Shown in pieces: positions 60,115-64,000 of a stretch of DNA of 64,000 nucleotides (position 1 is its first letter; each line of letters starts with the position of its first letter). Source of the DNA: Rhodophyticola sp. CCM32 (lineage in GTDB: Bacteria > Pseudomonadota > Alphaproteobacteria > Rhodobacterales > Rhodobacteraceae); the NCBI RefSeq assembly GCF_004751985.1, contig NZ_CP038492.1, positions 3,348,001 to 3,412,000 on the forward strand. Direction: 5' to 3'. Both the position numbers and the translations under genes were made by a program. The notes beneath the pieces are model-generated. The model searched no databases, was not told the origin of the DNA, and saw nothing but the letters and a program-made list of their open reading frames with translations.

Positions 60115-60629
60115 TGCTGTTTTGGAGAAATCTTAAGGGTTTAGCGGTCGCCTATTCTGCGTCCGAAGAAGAACGTAAAGCTTTTGATCTGTATCGGTCG
60201 TTCGAGGACGAAAGATATCAACCGGAGCAACGCGAGCTCGCGCAAAAAATCATGCGTGAGACTGAAATGCAATCCGCTACAATTCTATCGCATGTTTCGA
60301 TAATGATTGCAGTGACTGGACTGATCTGGGCCTTCGATGCGGAAGGCGTGATTAGGACTGTATTAGTGATCGAACTCGTTTTTTATTTGATCCTCGCACT
60401 TCTCTGTATCCGATGTCAGCTTCGGGTAGGTTGGCCTGCATATCGCAAACTAACCAGAGGTGGATTCAGATCGGTTTCAGGTGGAAGCAAGGCATCACCT
60501 CACGATCTAGCGTTTGCCTACTTCGACGAGGCCTTATTTCGAGATCGATTGATACGGGTTTGTGTTTTCGCACTCTATTTTTTGAGTATAGCGCTAATAA
60601 TTACGTTTTTGGCGTCGCTATTCGAATGA
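60114..60629 (+). CDS. AT-rich hypothetical membrane protein inserted between pheS and pheT
   Basis: 171 residues with about three membrane spans: ATILSHVSIMIAVTGLIWAF, VLVIELVFYLILALLCIRC and VCVFALYFLSIALIITFLAS. The N-terminal 55 residues are charged and cytoplasmic (SEEERKAFDLYRSFEDERYQ). The pheS stop and the ATG share one base. Codon use is clearly AT-richer than the neighbours (TTA, ATA, AGA common), which suggests transfer. The layout faintly resembles two- or three-helix effector proteins of nucleotide-signalling defence (Pycsar/SLATT type); I cannot assign it. Confidence 0.7.
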   Translation: MLFWRNLKGLAVAYSASEEERKAFDLYRSFEDERYQPEQRELAQKIMRETEMQSATILSHVSIMIAVTGLIWAFDAEGVIRTVLVIELVFYLILALLCIRCQLRVGWPAYRKLTRGGFRSVSGGSKASPHDLAFAYFDEALFRDRLIRVCVFALYFLSIALIITFLASLFE

Positions 60630-60707
60630 ACAGCTTGAGATTGAGCTTCTAACATTCTGAAAATGTTTGCGGTGAGATCGAATGACCGCCCGAATAGCGC
60701 CGAAGGC

Positions 60708-60849
60708 GCCGGGCGAGCGCCTGCCCGTTCCGGCGGGCTGGCGCTTTGGCAATCTGCGCACTCCGTTCAGATGATAGAAGGGCTTGGCAACCATAAACTG
60801 CTCTGCTCAAGCGTTGCGGCGCCATCCCACGGGCAGGCGCTCGCCCGGC
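60708..60849. repeat. Dispersed element F with 21-bp perfect inverted ends, copy F1
   Basis: The left end starts GCCGGGCGAGCGCCTGCCC and the right end is its exact 21-base reverse complement (ACGGGCAGGCGC...). The interior of about 100 bases has no gene. It makes up most of the 308-bp gap between the inserted membrane gene and pheT. A truncated copy is at 30104-30216. Confidence 0.75.
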
Positions 60850-60937
60850 TTGCGTTACGTATCTCCCTCCTGCACGGGTTTTCATCGCGCCACGCATGCG
60901 CTAACGCTGCGCCCGACCCTGAATTGAGAGACATACG

Positions 60938-63346
60938 ATGAAATTCACCCTGTCCTGGCTGAAAGACCATCTTGAGACCGAGGCCGGTCTGGACGAGATC
61001 ACCGAGACCCTGACCGATCTGGGTCTGGAAGTGGAAGCCGTGGAGGATCGCGCCGGTCGGCTTGCGGATTTCACCATCGGCAAGGTGATCAGCGCCGAGA
61101 AACACCCCGATGCCGACCGGTTGCGCGTCTGTCAGGTGGACACCGATGAGGGCGTGAAACAGATCATCTGCGGTGCGCCCAATGCGCGGGCGGGGATCAC
61201 CGTGGTTGTGGCCAAACCCGGCGTCTATGTGCCCGGCATCGACACCACGATTGGCGTCGGAAAAATCCGGGGGATTGAAAGCTTCGGGATGATGGCCTCG
61301 GAACGCGAGATGGAACTCAGCGATGAACATGACGGCATCATCGAATTGCCCTCGGGTGAGCTGGGCGAACGCTTCATCGACTGGCTGGCCCAACATGACC
61401 CCGCCAAGGTGGACCCGGTCATTGAAATCGCGATCACGCCGAACCGGCAGGATGCTCTGGGTGTGCGTGGCATTGCCCGCGATCTGGCCGCGCGCGGGCT
61501 TGGCACGCTGAAACCGCAGGATATCACACCGGTGCCCGGCACGTTCGACAGCCCGGTGAACGTCACGATTGATGCCGACACGCTGAATGGCTGCCCGCAT
61601 TTTACCGGGCGCATGGTGCGGGGGGTGAAGAATGGCCCAAGCCCCGCATGGCTGCAGGACCGGCTGCGCGCCATCGGGTTGCGCCCGATCTCGGCGCTGG
61701 TCGATATCACCAATTTCTTCACCTATGATCAGAACCGGCCCCTGCATGTGTTCGATGCCGACAAGGTTGCGGGCAATCTGCGGGTGCATCGCGCCCAGGG
61801 GGGCGAGGCGCTGATGGCGCTGGATGACAAGGAATATACATTCAGCGCGGGCCAGATGGTGATCGCCGACGACACAGGCCCCGAAAGCATCGCAGGCGTC
61901 ATGGGCGGGGCCGCGACCGGCTGCACCGAAGAGACGGTGAATGTGTTCATCGAAAGCGCCTTCTGGGACGAGATCGAGATTGCCCAAACGGGCCGTGCGC
62001 TCAAAATCAACTCGGATGCGCGGTATCGGTTCGAACGGGGCGTTGACCCGGAATTCACCCTTGAAGGGCTGGAAGCGGCCACCCGGATGGTGCTTGATCT
62101 CTGCGGCGGCGAAGCCTCCCATGTGGTTGCGGCCGGTGCCCCGTTGCAGACCGCGCGGAGCTATAGCCTGAACACCGCGCGGGTGATCAGCCTTGTCGGT
62201 ATGGATATCCCGAAAGAGGATCAGATCCGCTTTCTGACCGCGCTTGGGTTTTCGGCCACCGGCACCGGTGAGGTGCTGGAGGTCCGGGTGCCAAGCTGGC
62301 GACGCGATGTGCAGGGTGAGGCCGATCTTGTCGAAGAGGTCGCGCGCATGGCCTCGCTGACCAGATTGGAGCCGCAACCCCTGCCGCGCAGTCAGGTTGG
62401 GGTGCCAAAACCGGTCCTGACCCCGATGCAAGGGCGCGAAGGCATGGCCCGGCGGACAATGGCCGCGCTTGGGTATAATGAATGCGTCACTTACAGCTTC
62501 ATCGACCGCGCCAGCGCGGCGCTGTTCGGGGGGGGTGATGATGCCACGATGCTGGAAAATCCGATTTCCAGCGAGATGAGCCATATGCGCCCCGCCCTGC
62601 TGCCGGGCCTGTTGCAGGCCGCAGCCCGCAATCAGGCCCGCGGCATGATGGATCTGGCCCTGTTCGAGGTTGGCGCCGCCTTCCACGGAGGTGAACCCGG
62701 TGAACAGCATATGCTTGTGACCGGCCTGCTGGTTGGTCAGACCAGCCCGCGCGATCCCCATGATGCCCGGCGGGCGGTGGATATCTATGACGTCAAGGCC
62801 GATGCCGAGGCGGTTCTGTCGGCCATCGGCGCGCCGGCCAAGATGCAGATTTTGCGTGATGCGCGGGAATGGTGGCACCCGGGACGGCATGGAAAGATGT
62901 GCCTGGGACCGAAAAAGGTTCTTTGCGTCTTCGGGGAACTGCATCCGAAAATTCTGGAGGCGATGGATGTGAAAGGCCCGGCCATGGCCTTCACGCTCTG
63001 GCCCGCCGAGGTGCCGATGCCGCGTGCAACAGGGGCCAGTCGCGGCGCGCTGGAGATCAGCGATCTGCAGGTCGTCGAACGCGATTTCGCCTTTGTGGTC
63101 GATGCCGGGGTTGAGGCGCTGACACTGGTCAATGCCGCCGCCGGGGCCGACAAGGCGCTGATTGCCGAGGTGCGGGTGTTCGATGAATTCATCGGCGGCG
63201 CGCTTGGCGAGGGGCGCAAATCCATCGCGCTTTCCGTGCGGATGCAGCCCCGGGACAAGACCCTGACAGAGGATGAGATCGAGGCGGTGGGCGCAAGCAT
63301 CGTCGAGAAAGTCGGCAAGGCCACCGGCGGCGTATTGCGGGGCTAG
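60938..63346 (+). CDS. pheT: Phenylalanyl-tRNA synthetase beta subunit
   Basis: 802 residues, full length. The N-terminal tRNA-binding domain is MKFTLSWLKDHLETEAGLDE and KVISAEKHPDADRLRVCQVD; the B3/B4 editing domain has ALVDITNFFTYDQNRPLHVF, and FERGVDPEFTLEGLEAATRM, YNECVTYSFIDRA and the C-terminal anticodon-binding fold FDEFIGGALGEGRKSIALSV follow. It pairs with PheS. The upstream gap is filled by the F1 element, so pheT may have its own promoter. Confidence 0.97.
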   Translation: MKFTLSWLKDHLETEAGLDEITETLTDLGLEVEAVEDRAGRLADFTIGKVISAEKHPDADRLRVCQVDTDEGVKQIICGAPNARAGITVVVAKPGVYVPGIDTTIGVGKIRGIESFGMMASEREMELSDEHDGIIELPSGELGERFIDWLAQHDPAKVDPVIEIAITPNRQDALGVRGIARDLAARGLGTLKPQDITPVPGTFDSPVNVTIDADTLNGCPHFTGRMVRGVKNGPSPAWLQDRLRAIGLRPISALVDITNFFTYDQNRPLHVFDADKVAGNLRVHRAQGGEALMALDDKEYTFSAGQMVIADDTGPESIAGVMGGAATGCTEETVNVFIESAFWDEIEIAQTGRALKINSDARYRFERGVDPEFTLEGLEAATRMVLDLCGGEASHVVAAGAPLQTARSYSLNTARVISLVGMDIPKEDQIRFLTALGFSATGTGEVLEVRVPSWRRDVQGEADLVEEVARMASLTRLEPQPLPRSQVGVPKPVLTPMQGREGMARRTMAALGYNECVTYSFIDRASAALFGGGDDATMLENPISSEMSHMRPALLPGLLQAAARNQARGMMDLALFEVGAAFHGGEPGEQHMLVTGLLVGQTSPRDPHDARRAVDIYDVKADAEAVLSAIGAPAKMQILRDAREWWHPGRHGKMCLGPKKVLCVFGELHPKILEAMDVKGPAMAFTLWPAEVPMPRATGASRGALEISDLQVVERDFAFVVDAGVEALTLVNAAAGADKALIAEVRVFDEFIGGALGEGRKSIALSVRMQPRDKTLTEDEIEAVGASIVEKVGKATGGVLRG

Positions 63347-63351
63347 ACCGG

Positions 63352-63385
63352 GCGCTGATCGCCGAGGTGGCGGTACGGGCGCGGC
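63352..63385 (+). repeat. Partial duplication of the pheT 3' segment
   Basis: GGCGCTGATCGCCGAGGTGG at 63353 closely matches GGCGCTGATTGCCGAGGTGC at about 63155 inside pheT, then diverges. A local duplication of about 25-30 bases just after the pheT stop. Confidence 0.5.
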
Positions 63386-63394
63386 CTGATACAG

Positions 63395-63508
63395 ATGCGT
63401 CCGGTTACCCACCGGCAGATGCCGGAGAATGTGACGCTTTATGAGTATTCTGGCCGGGCAACCACGGGGCAGGACGGCGACAAGATCTCTATGATCGAAA
63501 AGCTATAG
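63395..63508 (+). CDS. Possible minigene, 37 residues
   Basis: Frame MRPVTHRQMPENVTLYEYSG, then RATTGQDGDKISMIEKL. It has coherent codons and lies just before ytoQ. It may be a real small protein or the degraded end of another gene; no family is recognised. The tail overlaps ATCGAAAAGCTATAG, which resembles the 3' end of the two-stem hairpin family. Confidence 0.3.
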   Translation: MRPVTHRQMPENVTLYEYSGRATTGQDGDKISMIEKL

Positions 63509-63523
63509 CGGAAAGGGCGGGAC

Positions 63524-63973
63524 ATGACATTGAACGTGTATCTGTCGGGGGAAATTCACACCGACTGGCGCGAGCAGATTGTGACGGGCGCCGAGGATCT
63601 GGATGTGACATTCAGCGGCCCGGTCACGGATCACGCAGCCAGCGATGATTGTGGTGTGGCTATTCTGGGGGCCGAGCCGAACAGGTTCTGGCACGACCAT
63701 AAAGGTGCCAAGGTGAATGCGATCCGCACCCGGCTGGGGATCGAACAGGCCGATCTGGTCGTTGTGCGCTTTGGCGAGCAGTACAAACAATGGAACGCCG
63801 CGTTTGATGCGGGCATGGCGGCAGCACTTGGCAAATCCATGATCGTGCTCAGCATGCCTGAACATCAGCACCCGCTGAAAGAGATCCACGCCGCCGCCCT
63901 GGCCGTGGCCGAAGATCCTGCGCAGGTTGTCGAGATCCTGCGCTATGTGCTGACCGGCAGCCTGCCCGGTTAA
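63524..63973 (+). CDS. ytoQ: YtoQ-family protein
   Basis: 149 residues. LNVYLSGEIHTDWREQIVTG, GAEPNRFWHDHKGAKVNAIR, EQADLVVVRFGEQYKQWNAA and HPLKEIHAAALAVAEDPAQ are family signatures; the fold is related to nucleoside 2-deoxyribosyltransferases. The physiological role is unknown. GGGACATG-type leader with GGGCGGGAC precedes the start. Confidence 0.88.
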   Translation: MTLNVYLSGEIHTDWREQIVTGAEDLDVTFSGPVTDHAASDDCGVAILGAEPNRFWHDHKGAKVNAIRTRLGIEQADLVVVRFGEQYKQWNAAFDAGMAAALGKSMIVLSMPEHQHPLKEIHAAALAVAEDPAQVVEILRYVLTGSLPG

Positions 63974-63974
63974 A

Positions 63975-64000
63975 GTTTCGGCTTCACCCGGAATTCTGCA
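63975..64000. repeat. Left end of a further MITE-like copy (M6), cut by the window end
   Basis: TTTCGGCTTCACCCGGAATTCTGCA matches the left end of copies M1 (CTTCGGCCTGAAATTCTGCA) and M5. The rest lies outside. Confidence 0.45.

Noticed and set aside
60767..63412. 881-codon minus-strand open frame over pheT
   Set aside because: Antisense to the complete, well-conserved pheT; composition typical of an opposite-strand shadow.
63479..63510. ATCGAAAAGCTATAG as a sixth copy of the two-stem hairpin family
   Set aside because: Resembles only the 3' end; there is no paired stem or TGAGACA, so it is at most a remnant.
1..64000. CRISPR arrays, tRNA or rRNA genes, prophage or plasmid modules
   Set aside because: No regularly spaced direct repeats, no cloverleaf in the intergenic regions read, and only one phage-type domain (ORF6N) with no other phage genes.

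Overview
The window is GC-rich, gene-dense chromosomal DNA, by eye about 60-65 % GC. Gene content and order point to an alphaproteobacterium of the Rhodobacterales (Roseobacter/Paracoccaceae group). Supporting signs are the secA / parvulin / argJ / mutT block, the ridA-gdpD-COG3146-phhB-mscS operon, a Hint_2-domain protein, a DUF1244 protein and a CtrA-like half-site. Nearly everything is core or near-core metabolism. I see no prophage, conjugative element, intact insertion sequence, CRISPR array, rRNA or tRNA. All functions are inferred from sequence only.

Layout. 1-3.5 kb: the 5' end of secA (minus), a secreted parvulin, then argJ-mutT. 3.5-7 kb: a TPP riboswitch followed by thiB-thiP-thiQ (minus). 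7-11.4 kb: aroC, a divergent hxlR / SRPBCC pair, a decayed TfoX-type pseudogene, a glycine-zipper mini-protein, a membrane protein and an anchored beta-sandwich protein. 11.3-19 kb (all minus): thioredoxin + CcdA, an EamA exporter, HU, AMP nucleosidase + adenine deaminase, and a sulfotransferase-like + class IV aminotransferase pair. 19-28 kb: periplasmic MsrA, YggT, a UMF1 transporter, mepA, a phytase-like esterase, a LOG protein, dapD, YeaQ, MipA and a peroxiredoxin. 28-38 kb: aldehyde dehydrogenase, an unknown protein, RluA-type pseudouridine synthase, homogentisate dioxygenase, amtB-glnK and a class A PBP. 38-47.4 kb: mlaA-mlaC, a type I secretion ABC/HlyD pair, the ridA operon and an ORF6N-domain gene. 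47.4-57 kb: Prx5, a ferredoxin reductase, rsmD, an orphan TRAP binding protein, recQ, yaaA, DUF1244, N-formylglutamate amidohydrolase and pyk. 57-64 kb: rpmI-rplT, a Hint-domain gene, pheS, an AT-rich foreign-looking membrane gene, pheT and ytoQ.

How genes work together. thiBPQ imports thiamine under TPP control. amn and ade turn AMP into adenine and then hypoxanthine. glnK sits with its transporter partner amtB. CcdA and the exported thioredoxin could feed electrons to periplasmic enzymes such as the exported MsrA. mlaA and mlaC belong to outer-membrane lipid maintenance. The type I secretion pair could export Hint-type proteins, but no substrate lies beside it.

The most unusual content is intergenic. 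At least three dispersed repeat families occur. (1) Five copies of a two-stem hairpin element (about 8.2, 24.6, 32.1, 37.9 and 57.6 kb) keep a TGAGACA block, an inner stem opening with ATC and a common loop, while the outer stem changes sequence but still pairs. It is the best candidate here for an undescribed structured-RNA or mobile hairpin family. (2) A MITE-like element of about 100-135 bp with TGCACCAC-type inverted ends has about six full or partial copies. (3) An element of about 140 bp has 21-bp perfect inverted ends. Other signals are a 17-bp-arm palindrome between the thi operon and aroC, a tandem 20-bp repeat before the type I secretion genes, a 21-bp repeat holding the same palindrome before and inside the ORF6N gene, and a 16-bp palindrome before hmgA.
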